Shown piece by piece: positions 1-6,276 of a stretch of DNA of 14,969 bases. The notes below the pieces were generated by a model, which worked only from the letters and a program-made list of their open reading frames with translations, ran no database searches and was not told where the DNA came from. The stretch's first letter is position 1, and every line of letters starts with the position of its first letter. Source of the stretch: Candidatus Avelusimicrobium fimicolum (GTDB lineage Bacteria; Elusimicrobiota; Elusimicrobia; Elusimicrobiales; Elusimicrobiaceae); contig UQJU01000030.1 of the NCBI GenBank assembly GCA_900541355.1, positions 1 through 14,969 of the forward strand, given 5' to 3'. The translations under genes were made by a program, and so were the position numbers.

Positions 1-22
1 CCCGCCTGTCGGCGGGTTTTTT
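1..22 (+). terminator. Rho-independent terminator of an upstream plus-strand gene
   Basis: A 6-bp GC stem (CCCGCC at 1-6, GGCGGG at 11-16) with a TGTC loop is followed directly by six T. It probably ends a transcript that lies left of the window. Confidence 0.75.
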
Positions 23-345
23 GTTTTATATTCGTATGCCTATCGTTGACGGCAATTAGGGGGGAAAATGCCCCCACAGATGTAAGCCCGGGGGGTTGGT
101 TTGTCCCAGGTTTGTTAGGTTGCTTGCCTTGGCATCTTTTCAAGAAAACTAATTTTTCTTTTTATTATTTTGCATTGTCCCGTTAAACCTTCCTAAAATG
201 CGTTTATTTTGTTTGTTGAGTGCGAGAAGGGGTCGTGTCAGTAAAACGACGAAAACACTTATGTGTGGGCTTTGAGCGGTTCTTTTGTAATGATTATATG
301 CGCGACGAGGAAAGTTTTGCTTGGGCTTGTTTATGCTGCTGCTAC
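23..345. other. Non-coding stretch, no gene supported
   Basis: I find no convincing gene here. Short open frames exist on both strands but lack a ribosome-binding site and protein-like composition. A G/C hairpin at about 59-77 (GGGGG, short loop, CCCCC) has no T-tract. A TATAAT-like hexamer on the minus strand at about 294-299 could start a small transcript, but nothing else supports this. Confidence 0.5.
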
Positions 346-428
346 GCCTTTCGTTTTGCTCAAACTCGCATAAGGCTGCGGCTTTCAATCCCTAACGCGG
401 ACAAAGCAGTTTGCCCGCGTTAGGGCAC
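346..428 (+). repeat. tRNA-Val-associated composite repeat, copy 1 (inverted tRNA 3' end split by a palindrome)
   Basis: On the plus strand this reads GCCTTTCG (346-353), 6 nt, TCAAAC (360-365), 16 nt, then CTTTCAATCC (382-391). The 11-mer TTCAATCCCTA (384-394) equals the T-loop and T-stem of the neighbouring tRNA-Val(GAC), in inverted orientation to it. A palindrome follows: CCCTAACGCGG (390-400) pairs with 415-425, an A.C mismatch comes next, then CAAA/TTTG, and a GCAG loop at 406-409. After it comes GGGCAC (423-428), matching the acceptor 3' end of the same tRNA. The copy at 9344-9431 has the same parts in the same order and spacing. Function is unknown. Confidence 0.6.
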
Positions 429-432
429 AAAA

Positions 433-452
433 AACCACCCTTTCGGGTGGTT
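433..452 (-). terminator. Terminator of tRNA-Val(GAC)
   Basis: The stem AACCACCC (433-440) pairs with GGGTGGTT (445-452) across a TTTC loop. Read on the minus strand, the hairpin is followed by a T-rich run, and it begins 6 nt after the tRNA CCA end. The trailer TTTAGAAA between CCA and stem is shared with the other tRNA-Val locus. Confidence 0.85.
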
Positions 453-458
453 TCTAAA

Positions 459-533
459 TGGTGCCCAGTATAGGGATTGAACCTATGACCTTTCCCATGT
501 CAAGGGAACGCGCTACCGCTGCGCCAACTGGGC
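459..533 (-). tRNA. tRNA-Val (anticodon GAC)
   Basis: The gene is a 75-nt cloverleaf with encoded CCA. The acceptor GCCCAGT pairs perfectly with ACTGGGC. The D-stem is GCGC/GCGC, the anticodon stem TTCCC/GGGAA with loop TTGACAT, and the T-stem ATAGG/CCTAT with loop TTCAATC. The anticodon GAC reads valine GUC/GUU codons. The backbone closely resembles tRNA-Val(CAC) at 9226-9300, so the two are probably ancient duplicates. A terminator follows at once, and the likely promoter is more than 100 nt upstream, leaving a long 5' leader. Confidence 0.95.
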
Positions 534-560
534 TTAAATTCGTTACGGTTTTACTGCCTT

Positions 561-625
561 GCCTAGTGAGCGCGTTCCCTTATAGCGGGAACGGTCTTAT
601 GGGATTAGCGCTGCGCCAACTGGGC
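561..625 (-). repeat. Scrambled tRNA-Val-like hairpin in the tRNA leader (tRNA-derived pseudo-element)
   Basis: On the minus strand its first 17 nt (625 down to 609) are identical to the 5' end of tRNA-Val(GAC). The following part is in the opposite orientation: plus-strand AGCGCGTTCCCTT at about 569-581 matches the tRNA's D-stem/anticodon-stem region. The unit can fold into a rod: GCCCAGT with ACTAGGC (one mismatch), AGCGC with GCGCT, GTTCCC with GGGAAC around loop GCTATAA, and a 15-nt bulge. The T-arm is missing and it cannot form a cloverleaf, so it is not a working tRNA. It lies inside the predicted leader transcript of the real tRNA. Confidence 0.6.
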
Positions 626-649
626 ATAAATCTGTTTGACTACTTATTT

Positions 650-655
650 ATTATA
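650..655 (-). promoter_or_regulatory. -10 box of the tRNA-Val(GAC) promoter
   Basis: A perfect TATAAT lies on the minus strand in an AT-rich context, about 117 nt upstream of the mature tRNA 5' end. No good -35 is visible at 16-18 nt. If used, the primary transcript carries the tRNA-like hairpin before the tRNA. Confidence 0.55.
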
Positions 656-793
656 CAAAATAACCCGCCCTAAATAAAGAAAATCCTTGTGTTTCCGTCG
701 GGAAAGGTTAAAGCCGCAAGGACTTCTGCCAGCAAGGCCAAAGCAACAAAGAAAGAGTTTCTTGTTTGGGCGGTTTTGCGCGGAACGAATTTT
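656..793. other. Spacer between tRNA-Val(GAC) and the end of murD
   Basis: No gene is supported. The 19-mer at 702-720 matches 15 of 19 bases with 9425-9443 inside the second tRNA-associated repeat, so a degraded relative of that repeat may sit here. A small hairpin (TTTCC, GTCG loop, GGAAA) lies just before it. No clear terminator for murD is seen. Confidence 0.35.
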
Positions 794-2188
794 TTATTTC
801 TTCTTGGTGGTACGGTCTTTAAAAATATGTGCATCTACCAAGCGTTTGAAAATTTTTCCGCGCTGTTCAAAATCCTTAAATTGGTCAAAACTGGAACACG
901 CGGGCGACAGCAGTACAATGTCTCCTTTTGCCGCACCGGCCATAGCCATTTCTACCGCCTTTTCCAAAGAGCCGCAGCGCATCAGCGGAAAGGCCCCGTG
1001 CAACTCCCGTTCAATTTTATCCATTGCTTCGCCGATTATCAGTACGCGCTTGCAATAATCTTTTAAATATGGGAGTAATACCTCGTAAGAGGCCCCCTTA
1101 TCTCGCCCGCCTAAAATCAGCCACAGATTTTGTGTTTTTTCAAAACTTTTAAGGGCTGTAATGGTGGAATCCAAATTGGTGGCCTTGGAATCGTTCACAT
1201 ACACCACTCCGCGGTGGTACGCAAATTGTTCAATGCGGTGCTCCATGGCTTCAAACTTATCAAATACCGTTTGAATTGTTGTTGCGGACACGCCGGCAGA
1301 CAAAGCCATTAACGCGGCTGCCATTGCATTTTCCACATTGTGAATCCCTTTTAAATGCGGGGGGCGGATTTGGTGTCCCTCGCTGAAAATCAGTTCATCT
1401 CCGTCAAAAAACACGTCCGTTTTGAGCAAATGTTTGGGATGTGTGGAAAATGCCAACACCTTGGATTTGGCTTTTTCCACCAATTCCACACAAACGGTAT
1501 CGGCGCCGTTTACCACCAACACGTCGGCGGTGCGTTGGTTTTTAAACACCTTGGCCTTGGCTTTGATGTAGTTCTTCATCCCGCCGTGGTGGTCCAAATG
1601 GTCTGGTGTTACGTTTAAAATGCAGGCAAAATTCGGGCGGAAATAGGTGCTGTCCTCCAATTGGTAACTGGATACTTCAATTACTACATCATCACCTTTT
1701 TTTACTTGTCCCGCGCAGAGCGAAACCGGGCTGCCGATATTGCCGCAGACAAAAACTTGGCGTCCTTTATTTTCGCGTTGGGCTTGCAGTTTTAAAATTT
1801 CGCCCAGCAATGCGGTCGTGGTTGTTTTTCCGTTTGTGCCTGTTACCGCAAAGACACGCACCCCCTTGGGCATAAAGGCAAGTGCGGTTTCCAGTTCGCT
1901 AAATACGGGAATGCCCAGTTTTTTGGCTTCCAACAAAGCGGGAGATTTAGGAAAAATGCCTGGGCTTTTTATCCAAAAATTACATTGAAAGAGGTCTGAT
2001 GAGTGCCCGCCTGTTTCTACGCGCACCCCTTTGGGAAGCGCAAAAGCCTCCGCGTGTGCCATAGGGGCATCCTCGCTGATGAGTACGTCAAAGCCGTTTT
2101 TCGCAAGCAAGGTGGCCACGGCGCGCCCGCTTTTTCCCAAGCCTAAAACACCCGCGCGGTTGCCGGATAATTTTTCTCTCTTAAACAT
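794..2188 (-). CDS. murD: UDP-N-acetylmuramoyl-L-alanine--D-glutamate ligase (MurD)
   Basis: This cytoplasmic Mur ligase adds D-glutamate to UDP-MurNAc-L-Ala using ATP (EC 6.3.2.9). The 464 residues hold an N-terminal Rossmann-like domain (GVLGLGKSG near 13-21), the ATP loop GTNGKTTT at 117-124, NVTPDHLDHH at 192-201, the MurD-typical NDSKATN at 332-338, and the C-terminal hallmark LLSPACSSFDQFKDFEQRG at 426-444. Length matches the family, which is usually about 440-460. The ATG at 2188 is chosen because GGGAG lies 8 nt upstream and the protein then starts just before the Rossmann strand. The open frame runs 34 codons further, but that part lies within murE. The start overlaps the murE stop by 8 nt, so translation is probably coupled. 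The murF and mraY genes usual between murE and murD are absent here. Confidence 0.97.
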   Translation of the reverse strand: MFKREKLSGNRAGVLGLGKSGRAVATLLAKNGFDVLISEDAPMAHAEAFALPKGVRVETGGHSSDLFQCNFWIKSPGIFPKSPALLEAKKLGIPVFSELETALAFMPKGVRVFAVTGTNGKTTTTALLGEILKLQAQRENKGRQVFVCGNIGSPVSLCAGQVKKGDDVVIEVSSYQLEDSTYFRPNFACILNVTPDHLDHHGGMKNYIKAKAKVFKNQRTADVLVVNGADTVCVELVEKAKSKVLAFSTHPKHLLKTDVFFDGDELIFSEGHQIRPPHLKGIHNVENAMAAALMALSAGVSATTIQTVFDKFEAMEHRIEQFAYHRGVVYVNDSKATNLDSTITALKSFEKTQNLWLILGGRDKGASYEVLLPYLKDYCKRVLIIGEAMDKIERELHGAFPLMRCGSLEKAVEMAMAGAAKGDIVLLSPACSSFDQFKDFEQRGKIFKRLVDAHIFKDRTTKKK

Positions 2189-3638
2189 TTCTTTTTCTCC
2201 CGTGCAAAAAGGCGCGGACGGTTTCCTGGTCGGAAAAGTGATTTTTTTTCGTGCCGATAATTTGGTAATCCTCGTGCCCTTTCCCTGCAATAATTACGAT
2301 ATCATTTTTTTGTGCAGATGATAATGCCCGGCGGATAGCCTCGGCGCGGTCAGGCACCAATTCGTAATTGCTGGCTCCTTTCATTCCTTGCAAAATATCG
2401 TTAAAAATTTTTTTCGGTTCTTCACAACGCGGGTTGTCGTTCGTTAAAAAAACATAATCTGCGCGCGTGCAAGCCGTATGCCCCATTAACGGACGCTTGG
2501 TGCGGTCCCGCTGGCCTCCACAGCCAAAGACGACAACCGTGCGGCCTTTTTTAAAAGGGGCCACCGTATCCAACGCACGGTTTAATGATTCATCCGTATA
2601 GGCAAAATCTACAAAGGTAAAAAAGTCTTGGCCTTCGTCTATGCGCTCCATACGGCCCGGCACACCGGGCAAGGCGGCAAGGCCTAGTCTAATGGTTTCC
2701 TCGTCTATCCCATTGGCGCGGGCCGCCGCGTAAGCGGCCAAGGCGTTATACACATTGTGCCGCCCTAATAAGTGGATTTTCAGAGGGGCCCCATTTACAT
2801 AAAACGAGGTTCCCTCCAAACCTTCGCAAATGTCCGTGGCCTTCAAGTCGGCTTCTTTTTTCAGACCGAACGTAATCACATTCACGCGGCCCTTTAATAA
2901 ATTTATCAAGCGTTCGCTATATGGGTCATCCGCGTTAATGATAGCGGTGCGGTTTGGTTTGGGATTGGCGGGGTCAGCCAAGTTTTCAAACAGTTTTTGC
3001 TTGGCTAAAAAATAATTTTCAAAGGTGTGGTGATAGTCCAAATGGTCGCGCTGTAAATTGGTAAAAACAGCCGTATCGTACCAAATGTGCTTAACGCGCT
3101 GTTGGTCCAATGCGTGGGAGGAGACCTCCATTACCACATTTTGGCACCCGGCCTCTTTCATTTGCGCGAGCAGGTTAAAAAGGGGAATAGCCGCCGGTGT
3201 CGTGTTGGGGGCCGCGCAAAGCACTTTTCCGTCCATACGGTAGTTAACAGTACCCAGTACGCCCACTTTTCGCCCGGCACAAGTTAAAATAGATTCCAGC
3301 AAATACGCAATAGACGTCTTGCCCTTGGTCCCTGTAATGCCAATCATTTGCATTTCATTTGACGGCTTTCCGTAAAATTCATAGGCGGCATCCGCCATAT
3401 CGCGGTCAATATCCGCAGATTGCAAATAAGGGGCAGGGCAATGTTCCGGCCGGGGTTGGGCGGATACTACCATTACGGCACCCCGGCGGACGGCCTCATT
3501 AATAAACTGGTTACCGTCTGCATTGGCGCCTTTTAAGGCAAAAAAAATGCTCCCCGGGTGAACCTCTTGCGAACGGAACGTAAGCCCGGTGATGTGCAAG
3601 CCTAATCGGGTGGCTTCTGATAATACAATGCTGGACAT
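2181..3638 (-). CDS. murE: UDP-MurNAc-tripeptide synthetase, meso-DAP type (MurE)
   Basis: It adds the third residue of the peptidoglycan stem peptide to UDP-MurNAc-L-Ala-D-Glu (EC 6.3.2.13 if meso-DAP). The 485 residues show the ATP loop GTKGKTS at 103-109, TNLQRDHLDYH at 193-203, the lysine expected to be carbamylated near 213, LGRHNVYNAL at 291-300, DNPR at 401-404 and GKGHE at 452-456. In this family DNPR marks meso-DAP rather than lysine enzymes, so the wall is predicted to be DAP type. Two departures stand out: the family's usual DYAHTPD stretch reads DFAYTDE at 345-350, and the P-loop has K where N is common. The gene overlaps murD. No Shine-Dalgarno is seen, and a TACCAT hexamer ends 7 nt before the ATG. 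Confidence 0.96.
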   Translation of the reverse strand: MSSIVLSEATRLGLHITGLTFRSQEVHPGSIFFALKGANADGNQFINEAVRRGAVMVVSAQPRPEHCPAPYLQSADIDRDMADAAYEFYGKPSNEMQMIGITGTKGKTSIAYLLESILTCAGRKVGVLGTVNYRMDGKVLCAAPNTTPAAIPLFNLLAQMKEAGCQNVVMEVSSHALDQQRVKHIWYDTAVFTNLQRDHLDYHHTFENYFLAKQKLFENLADPANPKPNRTAIINADDPYSERLINLLKGRVNVITFGLKKEADLKATDICEGLEGTSFYVNGAPLKIHLLGRHNVYNALAAYAAARANGIDEETIRLGLAALPGVPGRMERIDEGQDFFTFVDFAYTDESLNRALDTVAPFKKGRTVVVFGCGGQRDRTKRPLMGHTACTRADYVFLTNDNPRCEEPKKIFNDILQGMKGASNYELVPDRAEAIRRALSSAQKNDIVIIAGKGHEDYQIIGTKKNHFSDQETVRAFLHGRKRNV

Positions 3639-3645
3639 ATAAGAT

Positions 3646-3651
3646 ATGGTA
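3646..3651 (-). promoter_or_regulatory. Possible extended -10 (TGA-TACCAT) for murE
   Basis: The minus-strand hexamer TACCAT, preceded by TGA, ends 7 nt before the murE ATG. There is no ribosome-binding site, so the mRNA may be leaderless. The hexamer matches the consensus at only 4 of 6 positions. Confidence 0.35.
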
Positions 3652-3660
3652 TCAAATTGC

Positions 3661-3666
3661 TAGAAT
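3661..3666 (+). promoter_or_regulatory. Extended -10 (TGC-TAGAAT) for the DUF2400 gene
   Basis: TAGAAT, preceded by TGC, ends 7 nt before the ATG at 3674, with no Shine-Dalgarno between. This is the spacing expected for transcription starting at or near the start codon. It lies within the 35-bp gap shared with divergent murE. Confidence 0.5.
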
Positions 3667-3673
3667 ATAGAAA

Positions 3674-4441
3674 ATGAAAAAAACGCCCCGCTATTTTGAA
3701 TCTTTATACATCCGTTACAACAAACGCAGTTTGTGTAACCCCGACCCGCTGCAATTTTTGTATGATTATCCCGCCGTGCGCGAGCGGGAAATTGCCGCGT
3801 TGGTGGCGGCTTGTTTTGCATATGGGAACGTCAAGCAGATTATTAAAACGGTAAGTTGGGTGTTAAACGCGGCAGGCCCTTCCCCGAGGAAGTTTGCGTT
3901 GTCTGCCACTCCCGATAAACTGGCCCGTATTTTTAAGGGCTTTAAATACCGTTTTACTGCGGAGCAAGAAATTATTTCCTTTTGGCTGGCTGTTAAAACT
4001 ATTTTGCAGAAATATGGTTCGCTGGAAGATTGTTTTTTGGCTTATTATACCCCGGCGGACGAAACGGTACTCCCCGCGTTAAAAGGTTTCGCGCGGGAAC
4101 TGCGCCGCGGGCGCGACTTGCACTCCTTGGTGCCGGACCCGGATAAAAAAAGTGCGTTAAAACGATTAAATTTATTTTTGCGTTGGATGGTGCGCAAGGA
4201 TGAGGTGGACCCCGGAGGCTGGGCGAAAATAAGCCCCGCACAACTGCTTGTACCGCTAGACGTGCATATGCACCGCATCGCCCAAAAACTGGGCCTTACC
4301 AAGCGAAATGCGGCGGATATTACCGCCGTGTTGGAAATTTCCGCCGCGCTCAAAAAGTATTGCCCGCACGACCCTATCAAATACGATTTTTGCTTAACGC
4401 GCTTTGGCATTCGCGACGATATGAGTTATGACGATTTGTGA
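3674..4441 (+). CDS. TIGR02757 / DUF2400 family protein
   Basis: This 255-residue cytoplasmic protein of unknown biochemical function is recognised by its family pattern. The C-terminal half carries LNLFLRWMVRKDEVDPGGW (165-183), PLDVHMHRIAQKLGL (194-208) and DPIKYDFCLTRFGI (233-246). The N-terminal part has the family-like REREIAALVAACFAYGN near 36-52. It is rich in basic and aromatic residues, with no signal peptide or membrane segment. The only reasonable ATG is at 3674. It is divergent from murE across 35 bp, and its stop overlaps the tail of convergent tilS by 16 nt. Neighbours do not reveal a role. Family assignment is from memory of the conserved blocks. Confidence 0.85.
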   Translation: MKKTPRYFESLYIRYNKRSLCNPDPLQFLYDYPAVREREIAALVAACFAYGNVKQIIKTVSWVLNAAGPSPRKFALSATPDKLARIFKGFKYRFTAEQEIISFWLAVKTILQKYGSLEDCFLAYYTPADETVLPALKGFARELRRGRDLHSLVPDPDKKSALKRLNLFLRWMVRKDEVDPGGWAKISPAQLLVPLDVHMHRIAQKLGLTKRNAADITAVLEISAALKKYCPHDPIKYDFCLTRFGIRDDMSYDDL

Positions 4442-5172
4442 GCGGGCTTGCCAAATAATTTTTCCAACTCGGCCGCCATTAAGGCCAAGTGGCTTTTAAT
4501 TTGCGGCTGTTTGCTTTCTAACAGAGGCAGCAAGGTGGCGCGTACCCAGTTGCGCGTGTAAACATCATCAAAATTCGTTTGGTCCGTAATGTGGGTAAGC
4601 CCATTATTTTGCAAATATTCTTCGGTTTCCTGCCGGGTGATGCACATCAGCGGACGGACGATTTCCACCCCTTTGGCAAGCGGCCGTTGTATGGGAATTC
4701 CCATTAACCCCTTGGCTTTTGTTCCCCGCAGTAAATTCAGCAAAATGGTTTCGGCCTGGTCGTCTAATTGGTGGCCGAGGGCCAGTTTGTTAGCACCCCA
4801 TTTGCGCGCTACTTTGAGCAAAGCCGTATAGCGGGCTTTGCGCGCGCCGTGCTCTGGACTTAAATTAAATTGTTCTGCGGTTTGCCGTGCATTTACTTGG
4901 GTGGAGAAAAACTCAATGTCTAACTGCCCGCATAAATTGCGGCAAAAAAGTTCATCGGCTTTTGCCGCCGTGCCGCGTAAGCCGTGGTTGACGTGCACTG
5001 CCGCCAGAGAAAAATGTTTCTCCTTGGCCAGGTATTGTAAAAAATGAAGCAGACAAACAGAGTCCGCTCCACCGGAAAGGCCGACTAAAACGCTGTCCCC
5101 TCGGCTGATTAACCGTGAGGCAAAAGTACGCATTTTAGGGAGGACGGAAGCATTAAAACTCTTTTTTGTCAT
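4426..5172 (-). CDS. tilS: tRNA(Ile)-lysidine synthase, short form (TilS)
   Basis: TilS converts the wobble cytidine of the CAU-anticodon tRNA-Ile to lysidine using ATP and lysine, so that it reads AUA. The PP-loop SGGADS is at 33-38, followed by AVHVNHGLRG (58-67), the TilS-typical ARKARYTAL (110-118) and LGHQLDDQAETILLNLLRG (132-150). RNWVRATLLPLL in the C-terminal part fits the end of the core domain. At 248 residues it lacks the extra C-terminal domains of the roughly 430-residue E. coli enzyme, so it is a minimal form; short TilS proteins exist in other phyla. The ATG at 5172 follows a TATACT hexamer by 7 nt and has no Shine-Dalgarno. Its 3' end overlaps the convergent DUF2400 gene by 16 nt. 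Confidence 0.92.
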   Translation of the reverse strand: MTKKSFNASVLPKMRTFASRLISRGDSVLVGLSGGADSVCLLHFLQYLAKEKHFSLAAVHVNHGLRGTAAKADELFCRNLCGQLDIEFFSTQVNARQTAEQFNLSPEHGARKARYTALLKVARKWGANKLALGHQLDDQAETILLNLLRGTKAKGLMGIPIQRPLAKGVEIVRPLMCITRQETEEYLQNNGLTHITDQTNFDDVYTRNWVRATLLPLLESKQPQIKSHLALMAAELEKLFGKPAHKSS

Positions 5173-5179
5173 ATAAAAA

Positions 5180-5187
5180 AGTATAAT
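5180..5187. promoter_or_regulatory. Overlapping back-to-back -10 boxes for tilS (-) and the receiver gene (+)
   Basis: The eight bases AGTATAAT contain TATAAT on plus (5182-5187) and TATACT on minus (5180-5185). The minus box ends 7 nt before the tilS ATG, implying no leader. The plus box is 30 nt before the receiver-gene ATG at 5218, leaving a short leader with a weak GGGA. Neither side has a strong -35. Confidence 0.5.
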
Positions 5188-5217
5188 AAATAATAAGGCT
5201 AATGGGAAAATACTGAT

Positions 5218-5583
5218 ATGAAAAAAAGAATTTTAATTGTAGAAGACGAAGCAAGCATTATAGATTTGCTTACCTTGATTCTTGCGCGCGAAGGCTATGA
5301 AATCCACTCTTGCCAGACCGGGCGCGATGCTATTGCCACGATGAAGAAGGTCCACCCGCATTTGGTGATTTTGGACGTTATGCTGCCCGGGTTAGACGGG
5401 GCGAGCATTGTTAAAATTATGGGGGAAGACGAAGCCCTGTCCTCTACGCCCATAATTGTAACTTCGGCGCTTGTGGAATCGGAAAAAATGTTCTTGCCTT
5501 ATCCGCAGGTAAAAGGTTTCTGCTCCAAGCCCTTCGTGCTGACGGAATTTATTGCCAAAGTAAAGCAGGCCTTGGGCGATTAA
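5218..5583 (+). CDS. Stand-alone response-regulator receiver domain protein (CheY-like)
   Basis: A single 121-residue receiver domain with no output domain. The acidic pair is E9/D10 in VEDE, the predicted phospho-acceptor is D53 in LVILDVMLPGLDG, the switch threonine is T82 in IIVTSA, and the conserved lysine is K104 in SKPF. All catalytic positions are present, so it should accept phosphate from a histidine kinase or phosphotransfer protein. No kinase, chemotaxis or pilus gene is near, so the partner and output are unknown. It is a monocistronic unit between a promoter that also faces tilS and a bidirectional terminator. Proteins like this act in chemotaxis, twitching or phosphorelays; the sequence alone does not choose. 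Confidence 0.92.
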   Translation: MKKRILIVEDEASIIDLLTLILAREGYEIHSCQTGRDAIATMKKVHPHLVILDVMLPGLDGASIVKIMGEDEALSSTPIIVTSALVESEKMFLPYPQVKGFCSKPFVLTEFIAKVKQALGD

Positions 5584-5596
5584 GTTTTGTACCAAT

Positions 5597-5632
5597 AAAA
5601 AAGCCGTCCGTTAAAAAACGGGCGGCTTTTTT
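5597..5632. terminator. Bidirectional terminator between the receiver gene and the biotin ligase gene
   Basis: A 10-bp stem (GCCGTCCGTT at 5603-5612 with 5617-5626, one G.U pair) has an AAAA loop. It is flanked by an A-run before and a T-run after, so it works on both strands for the two convergent genes. Confidence 0.88.
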
Positions 5633-5644
5633 GTGCACCTAAAT

Positions 5645-6232
5645 TTAGCGGGCAGAGCGGGTCCAGTAAGAATACTCCTTCCAAAAGTTTTCCAACAATT
5701 CATCTAAAAATAATTCTTTGCTCGTTTCCGTGCGGATGAGTTGCTTTAAACTTACTTCCGTTTTCTTGCGCGAAGCAGGCAACGGATTATTTAAGTGAAT
5801 ACCCGCACCGAGCAGTGCCCAGTCCTCTGTATCGGTGTGCAAGGCTTGCACCAACACCCCGGCAATTTTTTTCCATTTGTGCGCGTTTTTATCCCACGCC
5901 AGCACATCCCCTTCATTTGTGGCTTTGGCTTTAATTTCAAAAATAGCAGTTAAGGTATGTGCGATAACCCCGGCCATTTTTGCACCCAAAGAGGGAAAAT
6001 CGTCTTCGGGTTTATTTGGGCGAAGCAGGAGCGTAAAATATACGCCTCCTTCGGCGGAGTAAAAAGGTTGTCCGTCGCGGCCGAAGGCTTCGGTTTGTTC
6101 GCACGCCAAAACGAGCGTGCCTTCTGGCTCGCCTTTTAGCGCGAGTTCGGCGGCCAAGGCCTGCGTGCTGTCCACGCGTTCCAGGCCGATTACTTTGGTA
6201 ACGGATTGCAAAGGAAAAATTGTTTCTGCCAT
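5645..6232 (-). CDS. Biotin--[acetyl-CoA-carboxylase] ligase-like protein (BPL/LplA/LipB catalytic fold)
   Basis: Predicted to attach biotin to the lysine of a biotin carboxyl carrier domain through biotinyl-AMP. The 195 residues show the family order: ERVDSTQALAAELA (18-31), a glycine/arginine loop GRDGQPFYSAEGG (51-63) leading into VYFTLLLRP, KKIAGVLV (121-128) with the adenylate-contacting lysine, and GAGIHLNN (142-149). The N-terminal DNA-binding domain of BirA is absent, so it is not a repressor. Two motifs are unusual: the GRGRRGR-type loop is degenerate, and the KWPND stretch reads KATNEGD (103-109), followed by a short insert. It could be a divergent biotin ligase or a relative acting on another carrier. 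A TAAAAT box ends 6 nt before the ATG, with no Shine-Dalgarno. Confidence 0.8.
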   Translation of the reverse strand: MAETIFPLQSVTKVIGLERVDSTQALAAELALKGEPEGTLVLACEQTEAFGRDGQPFYSAEGGVYFTLLLRPNKPEDDFPSLGAKMAGVIAHTLTAIFEIKAKATNEGDVLAWDKNAHKWKKIAGVLVQALHTDTEDWALLGAGIHLNNPLPASRKKTEVSLKQLIRTETSKELFLDELLENFWKEYSYWTRSAR

Positions 6233-6238
6233 AAATAT

Positions 6239-6244
6239 ATTTTA
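6239..6244 (-). promoter_or_regulatory. -10 box close to the biotin ligase start
   Basis: TAAAAT on the minus strand ends 6 nt before the ATG at 6232, and no ribosome-binding site fits. The mRNA is probably leaderless. Confidence 0.45.
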
Positions 6245-6276
6245 CCAATTTCCCTGCGCGAAAGAAAAAACAGTCC

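Noticed and set aside
149..423. Open frames on both strands in the left non-coding region
   Set aside because: Composition is not protein-like, they overlap the tRNA-associated repeat, and no start signal is present. Resemblance to the frame at 9279-9527 reflects shared repeat DNA.
458..673. Plus-strand open frame of 71 codons beginning MVPSIGIEPMTF
   Set aside because: It runs antisense through tRNA-Val(GAC). The GIEPMTF...RERATAAP pattern is the usual false protein read from the reverse strand of tRNA genes.
687..1066. Plus-strand frames of 123-125 codons
   Set aside because: They run antisense into the murD 3' end and use non-ATG starts with no ribosome-binding site.
2189..2290. Longer murD starting 34 codons upstream
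   Set aside because: The extension lies inside murE. The ATG at 2188 has GGGAG at good spacing and fits the family N terminus.
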